Source of the DNA: Dryas octopetala
Lineage: Eukaryota > Streptophyta > Magnoliopsida > Rosales > Rosaceae
Assembly (NCBI GenBank): GCA_963921425.1
Contig: OY992839.1
Coordinates: forward strand, 14,859,409 to 14,923,408
Direction of reading: 5' to 3'
DNA: 64,000 nucleotides
A model generated the notes under the pieces. That model was not told the DNA's origin, searched no databases, and saw nothing but the letters and a program-made list of their open reading frames with translations. Made by a program: the position numbers and the translations under genes. Shown in pieces: positions 42,501 to 56,342 of this stretch. Numbering within the stretch: position 1 is the stretch's first letter; each line of letters opens with the position of its first letter.

Positions 42501-45500
42501 TCCTAAAGCAAATATGGCGGACTCTTTTGCTATTGTACCTATTGACAACCCATTGAATAGTGTTTTTTTAGTCGATCATCAAGATATTGTGAAGAATGTA
42601 TTGGACTGCAGTGCTGGGATTATTGATGAACGGCATGTAAATAGAGGTTTGTCTACTGATCCAGACTCTTCTTGCTTAGAACGTGTTGATGAGAAATTTT
42701 CTATGGATCAATTGATTTCTGTTGCAGGGCATGAAGGACCAAATATGAATATTTTGGAGGGCTCAAATTTATCCTCTCAAGATAAAGCAGTGTGTGTGCT
42801 ACCTCAGGTTTTGTCGGTGTTTCTTTCTAATCATGCTGGGAACTTTTGTGCCAATTCCGTTATCAGTAGTGATGGAATTCCTAGTACCAATTCCAGAGGC
42901 AGAAATACCACAAATTGGCTACCTAACTCTTTAATAGCTGAGTTTTGCCCTGATGCTGTTGATGAATATGCAGCTTTGGATAAGGGAATGCCTTCAAAAT
43001 TCTTACTAAATGATGTTAGGAAGCATCTTTCATATTTGGGCTGGAAAATAGAGTCTGTGAGAGAAAAGGGCAAGCTCAGGTACCGTTACCTGTCACCTGC
43101 TGATGGAGAATACTATAATTCTCTTCGTCAAGTGTGTAAGGATTTGAAGACATCCACGACAGATACACATTTTTCAATCTCTCAAGATGGACATCGGGGT
43201 TTTCATGGTTCACCTGAACAGCCTCTTCTCATTGAACAACCACAAGAGAGTCAACCTCCTAATTGTTGTCCTCAGATGGTAGTGTCTCCTTGTAAATCAA
43301 CAACAGATACACATTTTTCAATCTCTAAAGCTAAAGATGTACATCGGGGTTTGCATGGTTCACGTGAAGAGCCTCTTCTTACTGAACAACAAAAAGAGAG
43401 TCAGCCTCCTAATTATCGTCGTCAGATGGCAGTGCCTCATCACAAGGCATTTATTTTCAAACCTGAATATTGCCCTGAAGCAGTTGTGGATTATTACAAG
43501 CATGGAGTAGACAGGACAACCAAGAAGCAAAAAGGAATTATGATATCAAAAGCAAAGAAGCACCTGTCAGCTGTGGGGTGGGTGTTCAAGTACACAAATA
43601 TAAAATCAACTAACAACTTGCACTACAAGTCTCCCAAAGGAAAGGTGTATAACACACTTCTAGATGCATGCAAAGGCTGTATGGAAGAAGGAGCTTCTGA
43701 AGGAAGACCTGTTGAATGCAATTATGTCGTTGAGGAAGATGAGGGCCAGTTGACTAGAAATAAAATCTTTTCTTTAGCAAGTAATTTGGATATGCAGGAA
43801 GGCTTGGTACCGTCAAAGACTCTATCCGAAAAGTGGTCTAGAGATTCTGTTAACATGTCACAGTCGAGTAATCTTGTGGGGGTTGATCATCTGAAAGTTC
43901 AAGGTAGTAGAAAACACCAAAGGAAGACAAATGGTAATTTATTAAATCTTACACCTCACTTACTTAAAAGACAGCCCAACTTAAGTGCGGGAAAAGATAG
44001 ATCAACAAAGGAGTTAATAGGTGATGACAAAATAGGGTGCCCAAAGGATCAATGTGCCGCCCCTCCAAAATTGAAAAGGCGAAAAGTATGTGGAGCTTTG
44101 AATGGATTAAGAAATGGTCTGGATAGTAGTTGGCCAACTCGTGTGCTTAGGTCAAGCAAACGAGTGCAAGAAGTGGTTACTCCTACTTCCTCACACCGCA
44201 ATCCTCGCACTGTCTTATCTTGGTTGATAGACAATAATGTGGTTTTGGCAAGGACAAAAGTATATTATCGTAGCAGAAAGGATAGTCATCCAATGAAAGA
44301 AGGGAGGATAACTCGCAAGGGGATCAAGTGCAGGTGTTGTCAAAAGGTGTATACTCTTAGTGGCTTTAGGAGTCATGCTGGCAGAAGTTACCAAAGACCT
44401 GCTGCCAAAATATTTCTGGAAGATGGTAGGTCTCTCTCTGATTGTCAGTGGCAAATGATACATGGAAGAAGGAAGAGGAGCTTAAGAATGGAACCACATG
44501 ATAGGATGAAGGGCAATTGGCTTCGAGGTGAAAATGATTACATTTGTACTGTGTGCCACTATGGTGGTGATTTAATTTTATGCGACCAATGTCCATCATC
44601 ATTTCACAAGAATTGCCTTGGGTTGAAGGTAAATTGTTTGTCTCGAGTCTCTCATTATACCTTGTAAAAATCTCTGTTGTTCCATTTGTTTTTCATATTA
44701 TTTTAAAATTCTCCTTTCCTTATTTGACTTAAGGATCACAAGTATGAGATTATTGACTTCTTGTCTTGGTCTTAAATTGTTTTGCTTCTGTAGGATGTTC
44801 CAGGTGGTGACTGGTTCTGCCCATGTTGCCGTTGTGGAATTTGTGGCCAAAGCAAATTCAAAGAAGACAATGAGCCTGTTATAGATGACAGTTTTCTCAC
44901 ATGTGGTCAATGCGAGCATAAATGTAGGTTAATTTTTAACTGTTTTAGCTATTGTAGCATATGCATGCCTGTGAACTTTGAGTATATGGGTACACATTTG
45001 AAAAGTTTGTAATGTTAGTTTTTATCAATTTGATGTAGATCACATTGGGTGCCTGAGAAAAAGAAGGGCAGATAAGTTGGAAAGTGATCCAAAAGGAAAT
45101 TGGTTTTGCAGCGATAGTTGTCAAAAGGTATCTCAAGCATGCCACCAATATTGTGTAGTTCACCCTTTGAAATTTTTTGTTTGTACCTTTTCTCATCAAA
45201 TATGTTTAGCTTGATTTAGAAAGGAAATCCAGAAGCATTGCTCTTACCTTTTCTTCTTTCTTTTTTGGGGTCAATTTGTACCTTTTCTTCATTCAATTAA
45301 GCTATTTTAAGAGTCCAGTGTTGTGTTTTTCTGTCAGATGTTTGTGTGAGTTTTGGATCTTATGTTTACTAACACTATATGAATGAGATTCTTGCCTATT
45401 CCATTTTTCTCTGTGTTGATGATGTTGGATATGACTTTCAAACTTTCAGATATGTTTAGGCCTCCACAAGCTTTTAGGGAAACAAATTCCAGTGGGTGTT

Positions 45501-47562
45501 GACAATCTAACTTGGTCAGTGTTGAAGTCCATGAAGTCTGATAGTCTTGATACTGATGAACCTGACATTGATGCCTTGATGGAGAGTGACAGCAGGCTCA
45601 ATGTTGCTCTTGGTGTGATGCATGAGTGTTTTGCACCTGTTAAGGAACCTCTTACCAGGAGAGATCTTGCAGAAGATATCATCTTCAGTAGAGGGTGAGA
45701 ATTTCATACTGTCAGGCCTCGTTTGATGCATAGGATAGATTAGATAGGATAAATGGCTAAATTCATGTGTATTCAAGGAAGAAGATGAGAATAAGATGGA
45801 CTAATCATAAGGGTAAACTTATCTCTTCCAATACCCCCAAAAATGGTGGGTTAGTGGGGATAAGTTTTCCCTCATAGCTAATCCATCTTCTTCCCACCTT
45901 CTTCCTTCAAGTTAGAAGACACCCTTCATCTTCTTCCTTGAACACACATGAATCTAGCCATTTATCCTATCCAATCCAATTCTAGGCATCAAACAAGGCC
46001 TCATAGTCAACTTCTTTTGCTGTCCTCACTTGCTAAAATACTGCTATCAGTGAGCTTGGCACATGGGGCATATGTTGACTTTCCTCTGTAAACTTGTGTT
46101 TATTGAAAAATAATAATACTTTGATAATTTGATAAATTTATTATTTACTTTCTAAGACCAATATATTGAATTTTGCAGGTCAGATCTTAATCGATTGAAC
46201 TTCCAAGGGTTCTATACTGTGCTTTTGGAGAGAAATGATGAATTAATCACTGTGGCTACGGTAAGGTGAGCTTTATTTGGTTCTTATTGGAAATTGGTGA
46301 CCTTTGTATCATAAGTGCTTTGTTTCTAAATTGCTGTGTTCTTGTTCAAAGGATCTATGGGGACAAAGTGGCAGAAGTACCTCTTGTTGGTACCAGGTTT
46401 CAATATCGTCGACTTGGAATGTGTCGTATATTAATGAATGAACTTGAAAAGGTAATGTACCGAGTGTCCCGGCAGTTTGTTGTCACCCCTCCTGAGTGTG
46501 TGTTCATTTTTAATTTTGTTTTATCCTTTTCTTGGAAGTGGAAAGGACTGACTCACTGGATGTGTTGCGCGGGTAACTTATTTTGTCAATTTCTCATTAT
46601 TGTCTCCATATTTTTTATTCTTTCAGATGCTTATGGAATTAGGTGTAGAGAGATTGGTTTTGCCCGCTGTCCCCAGTGTACTAAACACATGGACTACTTC
46701 ATTTGGGTTTTCAAAGATGACAGATTCTGAGAGGCAACAGTTTTTAGATTACACTTTCCTTGATTTTCAGGATACCATTATGTGTCAGAAACTCTTAACG
46801 AAGATTCCTCCAGCTGAAGCAACTTCATCAAAAAGTATCTTTAATGTTCTTCAGCTTTTTTCTTTCCTTCTTATTTTTTTTTAATTATACAGATAATCCA
46901 TCAGCATCAAGTTACCACACTAACTGCATGCATTTCCTTGTATGCCATTTTGCAGGAACCCAGCATCTTTATGTTGATAGTGATAATATTGATTTTGATG
47001 GGTCAAGTACTGTCTCTGAAGTGTATCAAGCGGAACAAATTGAGGATGACAAAGCGGAACAAATTGTACACCAGGGAGTTCAGTATGTCTCACCTCTCAC
47101 TACTTTACATGAGGAAAATGGAAATCAAAACAAGAACACTCAAAGGCGTTGATGTTCATTATGACTAAAATTCATGACCTAGTAGATCAAATTGGTTGCC
47201 ATGTCAGAAAGATGAATGTATTCAATTGTGGTTAAATAGTTTGGATAAAATTATTAAACATTGGCCCATTAAGGAAAAAAAAAAAAAAAAACTGGAAAAT
47301 CACCTCTCAGCATGCCCAACCTTCTTTTGGGGATTAATAAGTTGGTCATAGCTTTCTTGTTTCCTCCGCAGAAATATTTACTGTGCCATTTTTCACCAGC
47401 AATGCTGCAGGTAACAGAACTTACAGAAGTAGACCATACTTTGGTGAGAGCAGCCCAGAGTTTTCATCCTTGGAGAATGCCAAGTATAAGAGGGTTTGTG
47501 TGAACAATGGAGATGGCTTCAAGTGCTACAAGCGGAGGAGGATAGCAGCCAATGGAAGCTGA
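39522..47562 (+). CDS. Agenet-PHD-GNAT chromatin protein, IDM1-like family
   Basis: Ten exons: 39522-39620, 41797-44628, 44794-44923, 45039-45127, 45450-45694, 46179-46265, 46352-46451, 46627-46834, 46956-47082, 47400-47562, all joining in frame to 1359 codons. I start at ATG 39522 because exon 1 joins exon 2 as KVE-VRSVEDGFQGSWHPG, the start of an Agenet (Tudor-like) domain. Order by residue: two Agenet-like units about 30-180; two related 70-residue modules near 412-478 and 584-662; a Jas/TPL-binding-like segment near 839-900; PHD finger from 947 (CTVC..CDQC..HKNC..WFCPCC) with a second Cys/His-rich part; GNAT acetyltransferase about 1130-1260 with the acetyl-CoA-loop region FQYRRLGMCRILM. 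Plant relatives acetylate histone H3 and counter DNA methylation in the nucleus. If the last donor is unused, exon 9 reads to TGA at 47150-47152 (1328 residues). It appears intact. Confidence 0.9.
40160..40930. repeat. Diverged direct duplication inside intron 1
   Basis: About 40160-40490 and about 40640-40930 share CAGACAT..., ACTCAACCAGAGTTAG, GATTAATGGTTGACA and GAAAAGCAAGAAATT in the same order. This is an old duplication in the intron of the IDM1-like gene. Confidence 0.75.
43157..43450 (+). repeat. In-frame tandem duplication in the coding exon
   Basis: The segment ACAGATACACATTTTTCAATC to CAGATGG occurs twice, with a 144-base offset (43161 and 43305) and a 6-base insertion in the second copy. 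It encodes about 48-50 residues twice (TDTHFSIS...HRG.HGS.E.PLL.EQ). It links the two 70-residue modules and keeps the frame. Confidence 0.88.
45715..46000. mobile_element. Fold-back MITE in intron 5 of the IDM1-like gene
   Basis: 286 bp with long inverted ends (GGCCTCGTTTGATGCATAGG and GGCCTTGTTTGATGCCTAG) and a TCA duplication (45712-45714, 46001-46003). Much of the element pairs with itself (GGATAAATGGCTA, AGAAGATGAG). It is probably of PIF/Harbinger type because of the 3-bp duplication. Confidence 0.8.
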
Positions 47563-49486
47563 GTTTTGCTTTGTTATCAAACATTACATAATCAATTAAA
47601 TTTGATCAGCATTGCAGTGACGGGTGTTAGCTGCCATAGTTGCATAGACAGGTGCAAGACCTAAAATTTTGCTTTTGGAGATATGGGAATTCTTCCTTGT
47701 ACAGAACAGTACATAGGTGGAAGACAACACTAGCTTTTGGTCATCTTCCCGTTTTTGAGTACATGTTAGAACTTAGAAGGGGAAGGAGGTGCATTCATAC
47801 ACATAGGGCTTGTTTCAGATGGATCTTTTTGTCCAGGGAATGGTGGATTAGAAATGTATTGTCGCTTATGCATTTATGCAGTTTGTATGCTCATACTTAC
47901 CAAAGTTGGAGAAAATTATGACTTTGTAATATGTATATATGGCTTCTTCTTTGGTATTGAAGATTATATTTCGAAAAGATAATGTAAATTGGATGATTAT
48001 TGGAACTCTCGGTGACCAAGTGCGATTGCCATAATGTGCTTGAATTTGAATATGTCACTGCAGGATAGGGATAGTGGTGAAACTTTAATTCATAATTTTA
48101 TATGGCCTAGGGAAGAATGGGGTTTAACTTGTACTGCTTGTGGGATAGCAAATTTTACTAATGCAGTATGCCCCATTTTTATGTAACCAGGAGACTAGTT
48201 TTTGCAATTATCAAGTACCACTACAACTGCTTAGACTGCTTAATGATATTGAAACAACTGCCGGCTCTGCACAATTTCATGCTTTTGGTTACTTACAATA
48301 AGATTAAAGCATTTTAGTTTAACCATAGGCTCCATAGCTGCTACGGTGATATATGATTGACCCTGACTGTCCAACATTGAAGAGTGGCATGTCAGGCATT
48401 TCATGCTTTTGGTTACTTACAGTAAGATTAAAGCATTTTAATCCAACAGCTATTGTCCTTGTCCTTATCGGATATTAGCAAAGATATGAACGGTGGTGAA
48501 AGAGTTCAATTTAGGCAGCTGGCAGTGAACACAACTTGCAACTTGCGAGTCCCTAATAACCCCCAGTGGGGACACATGCAAACATCTCTGTCACATTCTT
48601 CACATCATAAATCATGTTTCTTTTCTCATACTATATTCACTCAATCAATTTTGTTCAACAAATTATGTGATGAGTGACCCTGAATTTTTCTCACTAAATT
48701 TTCACATTAATATATTCGCTAAATTTTGTTCACTTAGGAGTTGCCCAAATTTATGCTAATTATATTTGTTGAACTTTTGGTTGATTTGCTATGGATTGTG
48801 ACCATTCTTTGTGGGTTTGATTGGTTGTCCGTTGCCATGAAATTAATATGAAGGTGTTGCTATTAAGACATGTACAAGACCGTGCTCCTATGCAATTTCC
48901 CATCATTGTTTATGTATTGATTGTATTTTAATGTTCATCGAAAGAATTTAAATATACAGAGATAAATGGAACCAATTCTTGCTTCATGCGCTATGGAAAC
49001 GTGTGATTTCAATACAAGCAAGCAAGATTCCAACCCTCCTATCTCTATGAAAAACAGGGTTATTCACATTATGATAGTCAATGCCGCAATCCTCATGAGG
49101 GAAATCATTAAAATAACTTGATGTTTAGAAAATAAGAAATTATTTTAATGTTTGTTATGTTATTAAATTATCAATTTGAATTGGGTTTATAAAATTTTTT
49201 ATTTAATTTTGTAGTTTATATTTGATTAAAATTTAATAACATAGCATACCAAATTAGAAAAATGCTAATACGGACGCTATATATAATACATACGTCCTGA
49301 TCACTTAGATACTTGTAAGGATACATTATGGACTAGTAAGGTATAGTTATCTGCCCTTAAATGCGGTGGATGTTGAAATCCTTGTCCACACTAGAGACGG
49401 TCTCATCAAACTATCTAATAATGCACCTTCACAATCTCTCTTTTTCGTTCAAATGAAAAGCTTTTCTGCTGTGCAGTTGTCATAAA
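47563..49486. other. 3' flank and intergenic region
   Basis: Probably includes the 3'UTR of the IDM1-like gene. A diverged direct repeat (CATGCTTTTGGTTACTTACA near 48279 and 48401) is present. No gene is recognised. Confidence 0.5.
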
Positions 49487-49922
49487 TGTTGGAATCGTTT
49501 TCAACTTCAATATGGTTTTGGTCACCTAGTTGCAGCAGGAAATTGTAGTTCAAGCATATACCAAGAATTTCATAAGGATTACACCTTGCAGCCTTATAAG
49601 GATTAAGTGTTAATGGTTTATAGAGGCTAAAGGGATTCCTAGTTATTATAGGATAATGAATCAGTATACTAAATGAATAAGGATACTCTAATGAGTTTGG
49701 TTATGGGATTCGAACTCTTAGGATAAAGTCATTATATATATATAAAGCATAGATCCCTTTGCACGCAGCAGATACACAAAAGGTCCTACTCCTCATTACG
49801 TAGATAGTGTTAAGGTGCTGCAGTGTGAAGAAGGTCTAGGCTTATCTCTGTTTCGACAAGATGGATGCTGCTATGGTGAATTCAGGTTAGTGTTCCATTC
49901 ATACAAACCTTTACAATCTACA
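49487..49922 (+). mobile_element. Solo LTR, Ty1/copia-size
   Basis: 436 bp beginning TGTTGGAATCG and ending ACAATCTACA, with a 5-bp ATAAA duplication (49482-49486, 49923-49927). A TATATATATAAAG promoter-like box lies near 49735. No internal region remains. The short ATG frame at 49861 (MDAAMVNS) is inside the LTR and not a gene. Confidence 0.75.
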
Positions 49923-51195
49923 ATAAAAGGACATGCTATCATCTGCTAAAAGTATATTTAGCGGGTGATATGTTTGAATTTCAATATAGAAGCCAAAGAA
50001 TTTGTCATGATCAAACCCAATTCATGAGGATGGTGATGGTACATGAGGCAGCTTGCACCATAGTTTTCTATAAAGCAAAGTAAATAAGAATGATGTTCTA
50101 TGTATGCATTGGTAAGTAAAGCAAAGAACATCTACTTCTTTCAACAAAAAGGTGAAGACCTACATTTTACTTTTTGGCTCCTTTTATAATAAATGAATGA
50201 GAGATAGGAATCCAGCTTTGAGGCGCCTACCGTAACATAACATAGAGGCCCCCATATACAGCACCAACTTGGGATGACCTCACCCACATTGCCCTTGCCT
50301 TCCCCTACAACATAAAAAAGGTGCAGAGTAATGAGTCTAATGACACTGCACCTTATCACACAACTTGCCCAATTGGCCCCAACTTCGTAAAACCCCCTTC
50401 TCTTGTTTAACCCAGTTGGCCCCAACCTTGCTTCCATTTTATTCACAGAAAGACTGGATTCAATAAGAGCCCCATGATGTGTGGACAAAAACACTTGAGG
50501 ACAATCGCAAGGCTTTCAGATCTCCAATAAGAAAGAAGTGTCAGTTCAGGGCTTCAGGAGTCCAATCCAAATCAATCTCACAAAGACCACCGTCATCAGT
50601 CCATTGAATCTCACCTGAACCCACCTTAGCCACCTTCACATGCACACAACAAATTTAAAACCCCCCTTCCCCCTTTTTTATATAAGAAAGACCCAAACAG
50701 GAATTTCCAAGTTGGTCATTTGAAGCCAGAACTGAAAGGAGGCAGATGATAGTAGCAATTAATAATAATAAAACTATGTATCTAAAGATTCTAAACCATA
50801 ACATGAATCATGTCTTTAGCTGAGTTTTTTTTTTTTTTTTTTTGTCAGATATCTTTAGTAGTTGCAATTCGCATTGCTGACCAAATCTCTAAAACAAATA
50901 AATTTTACTTTTATTAGAAATATGAGCTGTGGACATGTGGTATATAAATGTATATTATTCTGTTAAAGCAAAAATTTGATTTGAGAGCATTAATGAAAGA
51001 CCAAAGTCCAGCTTTTTATTTTTTGGCCACTCAAAGTTCAGCTTTGAATGTCATGTAATTGACCCAAACTTACCATCAATAATTACAAGTTTGCAGAAAG
51101 ATAAGTATGAATAATTGACATGCACTTTTAACCTCAATTTAGCACACATGGACAGTCCTGATCACTGGTCCCATTTTCCCATCCTGCATATAACC
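49923..51195. other. Intergenic, no gene recognised
   Basis: Mixed sequence with a T-run near 50826. The open frame at 50141-50494 shows no known domain. Confidence 0.45.
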
Positions 51196-53049
51196 TAGGG
51201 CTGGGTCGGGTTGACCGAAAAATTGAGGCCGAGCCTGAAACCGACCCAACCGATACCGAAAAAAACCGTACCGAAAGAAAACCGTACCAGAAGTTCGGTT
51301 TGACTACGGAACTGGGAGGTTTGGACTCGGTCCCGGTTCTCATATCCTTAAACCGTCGGTAAACCGAACCGAACCGAATATACTTAACAAATCATTTACA
51401 TAATTCATTTTTATACATTTCTAATACATTTCTTATACATTTCTAATAAATAATTTATAATTTTATATAATACATTTCTATAATTTATATAAAACATATA
51501 TAAATTTATAAACCCCTATAATTTTAATTTATATGTTTTTTAATATATATATATAAACTAATTAAAAATACCCTAAACCATAATATTAATATATTATACT
51601 AAATTAGTAAATTCTAAACCCTATATATCATTATAATTTATATCCTATATGAGTATGTATATATCCTAAGCCTTAAGCCCTAAGCCCTAAGCCCCTAAGG
51701 GCCTAAACCCTATTGTGTGATTCATTGTTGTGGTTTATACTTTATATCATATATGGTATATAATTAATATACCATAGATGGTATTATGGTATATAATTAA
51801 TATATTATATAGTATATAACTATATACTTATATAGGACAATAGGACATGGTATTATACTATTATGGTATATATTACTATATAGTCTATATTAGTATATTA
51901 GTATATTACTATATTAGGACATGGTATTATGGTATATAATTAATTTACTATATAGTATATACTTATAAGCCTTATATAGTATAATAGTATATGACTATAT
52001 GGTATTATACTATTATATAGTTATACTATATACTTATATAGGGTTTGGGGTTTAATACAATAATATCCTATATGTATATCACTATATTGTATTATTGTAT
52101 AGACTATATACTTATAGTCTAATATACTATATACTTATATAGTATATGGTATGATGGTATATAACTATATACTATATAGTATATCCTATAGTCCTATACC
52201 CTAAGGTTATTTTAGGATATGGTATAATATTTTTTATTAAGATATGAAATAAATTAAAAAACATATAAACTAATAAACAATATACTAAAAAACATATGTA
52301 ATAAAAATAAAAAAATCCAAACCCCACCCAAACCCCAATTCCAACCCCAAAATACCCTAAACCCTAAACCAAACCCCAAAATACCCTAATGTCTTAATTA
52401 AAAAAAAAAAAAAACTTAAACAAAACTAACTTAAGTCAACAGACCTAATTTTTTTCATTGCCTCTCTCATTCTCGAATTCGCCTCCTCTCTGGCTCTCTC
52501 ACTCTCCGCCTCCTCTCTCACTCTCTGCCAGTCTGTCTCCTCTCAGCCTCCTCTCTCAGTCTCTGGCTCCTCTCTCAGTCTCTGCCTCTTCTCTCAGTCT
52601 CGATCCAAGTAAGTACTTGATCTTACTCTGTCACTCTTCTCTCACACTCTCACTCTCTGTGTGATTTCATGGCTATCTTCTCACCGATCTCTTTGTGTCT
52701 CTGTTCTCTGCCAATACCACCACCTTACAAAGCAGCACCGCTCATCACCAGTACCACCACCTTACAAAGCAGCACCGCTCGTCACCACCACCTCACAGAG
52801 CAGCATCGCTTGTCACCACCACCTCCGCAGGTAAGAGTTAGGGTTTGAAACTTTGAATCAATTTAGAGTTTGGGGTCAATATTGGGGATTAAATGGATTA
52901 ATAATTAATTTAGGGTATGAGGTTTCAGGTTTGAGTCAATTTAAGGGTTAGGGTTTGAGGTCAATATTGGGGATTAAATAGATTAGTAATTAATTTAGGG
53001 TTTGGGGTTTCAGATTTGAGTCAATTTAAGGGTTAGGGTCGGGTCAATA

Positions 53050-55869
53050 TGTAACGACCCGAACCCAAGTCTTATTTCTTTAATAAAAATTAATCTTTTG
53101 AGCGGGCCTTATTAAAATTTTTGAAAAGGAATTCTAGCATTTAGAGGGATGTTTTAATTCAAATTTGTAGCCTTTAAGTTCGAGACGGTTAATTAGAACT
53201 TGAGTTTCCAAACGCGTAAACAAAAACGGTGTTCAATTTAGGAATTTTAGTAGGAAAGATGGAGAATTTTCTAAAAAGGGCAATTGGGTAATTTCAAAAA
53301 CCCAAACCCCACAATTTAAATCAACCCATTTCTCTCTCTCTTTCTCTCTTCATTTTCTTCCTTCTCCCGCACCCTCCCCTGCGCGCATCACCCAGCCACC
53401 ACCACCCACCATCACCGGCCACCCCTTGCCAACCTCTGGCTCCGGCGAACACCCCCTCCCAGCGCCGACCACCTCCCCCGAGCCTACTCTCTCTCTCCCC
53501 GTGTTTTCTCTCTCTTTCCTTACTCTGTGCGCACCCAACCCCTGCACCCAGTCACCACTATCGCTCACGCCGCCGGCCATTCCGGCCATCTGAGACCTCC
53601 GGCGACCCTTCATTTGGCTGACCAGCTCAGCCCGGCCTTACTCCTGCACCGAGCAGCTCCCCTGGGTCGGAAACAACTCAAGAACCACCTCAAAACCGCC
53701 GGCCCCATCCTCCAATTTCCTGCCAGATTTCAGCATCAATTTTCGAGGGTTTAAGTGGGTTATTCTCCTTGAGGTATGGGCTGTCATTTCTCGGCGTTTT
53801 GGTGCTTTATTTTGAGTAATTTTGGAGAATTGAAATTGGGGATTTAGATCCCATTTCGGGTTCCTCTTGAGAATTTCGGAAATTGGATGATATTAATGTA
53901 GTTGTGGACAATTTACACCCCTAGGAAATGATATTTGATTATTAGAATTAGAAAATTTAAGAAATTGGACAATTGGTGACTTTTAGGCTAGACATCCGTC
54001 ACTTTGGGCGACGACGGTGATGGTTCTGACCACCCAGTCGTCAATTTATTTGGATAATATAAATTTGAGACTCAAATTAAGTTGATTATTGATTTTGGTT
54101 AGGTGGATGCCCCTTGGGTTGACGAGAATTTCAAATTTGGATCGTAATTGGATAGTTTTTAGATACCGAACTTTTCTCAGACGGTGTGCTCATTTTAGAT
54201 TGGCTACGTAGATTTATTTTTTGAGGTTTTTATTTGGTTTTAGAATTGTGAGTGGTGTTGGTGTGAGCCGGGAAGTTTCGGGACAGTGTAGAAATAGGTT
54301 AGGGAGCGTATAGTTTTGAGAAAAATGATTTTTTAACCATTACGTTGAGCGTGGGTTTAGCGGGACGTTAGGATTAACACACACGCACACACAAGATTTA
54401 ATATATTGGAGTTGAGTCTAATTTCTTACTTTTTCGTTGATGGTATAGGCGATACGATCGGGGTTCGCGATGATCCGGCGGAGGATCGACATTTGATTTT
54501 CTCACTGTGAGTGGACTAACTTTTAATTTTTCTGAAATGTTTTATATGTTGATGATTAAACTCTATTACTTGGCTATATTGAGTTTGAATTTAAGCTAAA
54601 GGATTTTTGAGTTAAAATTTGGCTTTTAAATTCTTCTTTCCTAAGTTTAAATTGAGAGTTATGGTTTTTGTTTTCAAAGTTTCATGGATTCATGAATTTA
54701 GATATTGTGAGTTGAACAAATGCATATTTGATGAGTTTGGACTTGTTATGGGGAGCTTTGGAAAGAAAATGAAAGGACTTGAGATTGGTTTTTATGAATT
54801 TATGAGTTGTTATTGATTTTCAAACTACCCACTTCAGTACCCTTCTAGGTTATCAGATTAGATAGGTCTTTGGGACCCATTGCGGCACACACATAGGCTT
54901 TGGGCCATGTGTCGTGATGCTTAACCCTTTGGGGGTGGCTCTGCGTGCACGTAAGACAAAATTTATGGCTCTGCATGCTATGACAGATTCTCGGCTCTGC
55001 GCATGTATGACAGATTCTACAGGTAACTAACTGGGTGTGTTTTACTATGAATGTATCATACAGTTTTAATGCGATTGTTCATATTAAATTTATAAGCTAT
55101 TTCAAACTTTAAATGTTTAAATTTTATTTGATAAATGATTTACGCCTCAGTTTGGTTATTTAAATTATGATAGCAGCTTGGAATGTGTTCTGAAAACGTT
55201 TTAAAACTGGCGGATTTCAAAGAAGAAGTTAAACATGGTTTTACAGGATTGTACTGAAATGACATTTTAATGTTGTTTCGTTTCAATAAATCTGTCCACT
55301 CACTGAGTTAACTCACTATTTCTCTATTTTATGTCTTAAATTGTCCCCCCCCAGGTAATAGCTTTGGTGGAGGTCGTGCCATTCGTGTTGAGGCAAATCA
55401 CATCCATTTTTTGCCCCTGATCTTGTAGGGATTCGTTTCCATTTTGGAAGTTCATTTTCTTTAAATGTAATAATTGCTGTAATAGGAGTAGTGACTTTGA
55501 TAACCATACTTGAACTATAAGGTTATTTTGAAATTGTTGGGTCTGAGACCCCTTTTTGGTTGTGGTAGAGGTGGTTGTTATCTTAGAAGTGCTTTTTAAC
55601 AGGTTTTGAAATTTTGGGTTAGTCCATTTTTTGGGGAAGTTATGCCGAATTTTGAGGACTTGGGTAGGCCAGTTGGCCAAGCATTTGTGCTGCCCCCCTC
55701 CTCACCGGGTTTCGATCCCCCCCTCCCCCCTCTAGGTCTCTTTCCTTGGCCTCCCTTTGTAACCAAAAAAAAAAAAAGTTCTGCCGAATTTTTGGTAGGA
55801 TTTTCCTTGATTTTGGATCCCACAGGACCTCTCCGGGTTTCAGGGTGGAATCCGGGGGCGGTCCTGTCA
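53050..55869. mobile_element. Large solo LTR (2,820 bp), probably Ty3/gypsy
   Basis: Bounded by TGTAACGACCCG and GCGGTCCTGTCA, with a 5-bp CAATA duplication (53045-53049, 55870-55874). Its flanks rejoin as a segment also repeated nearby (GGGTCAATATT..GGATTAAAT), confirming the ends. It contains no gag or pol. Length and termini resemble LTRs of Del/Tekay-type gypsy elements, a tentative assignment. The open frames near 53350-53754 and 55316-55890 are within the LTR. Confidence 0.72.
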
Positions 55870-56342
55870 CAATATTATGGATTAAATTGATTAATAATTA
55901 ATTTAGGGTTTGGGGTCAATATTCGGGTTTGAATCAGTTTAGGTTAGGGTTTCAGAATTGATGATTTATTAATTAATGTAGGATTCTTTGCAAGGTTGAA
56001 GAGCTTGTTGGTGGTGCTGCTGCTTAGCTTGCTTGTTGGTGCTGCTGCTTAGCCTGCTTGTTGGTGCTGCTACCTGTTGCTTAGCCTGCTTGAGGTATGT
56101 CGTATGCCTTGTAATTTTGAATTTTTGATAATGATTGAATGATTATTGGTGCTGCCTGCTGATTGTGTGATTCATTGTTGAACTAGCTTCTTAAATGTAA
56201 ATGTAAATGTAAATGGAATTTGCAATCTGTTTTCAGCTGGTGATTTCTACTTTTCTTTGTTTTCACTTATCATGATTGCTGATTGCTGTTGTCTAAATTT
56301 AATTGAGTTTATTACACTTTGTCAATTAGGAATTTAGGGCAC

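Noticed and set aside
49861-49886. Start of a gene (MDAAMVNS followed by a GT donor)
   Set aside because: It lies inside a sequence with TG...CA ends and an ATAAA duplication, so it is LTR sequence; no continuing exon was found.
51660-52390. Telomere-like CCCTAAACCC words as an interstitial telomere
   Set aside because: Only scattered one- or two-unit matches in low-complexity hAT sequence (also near 30950 in the other hAT), no sustained array.
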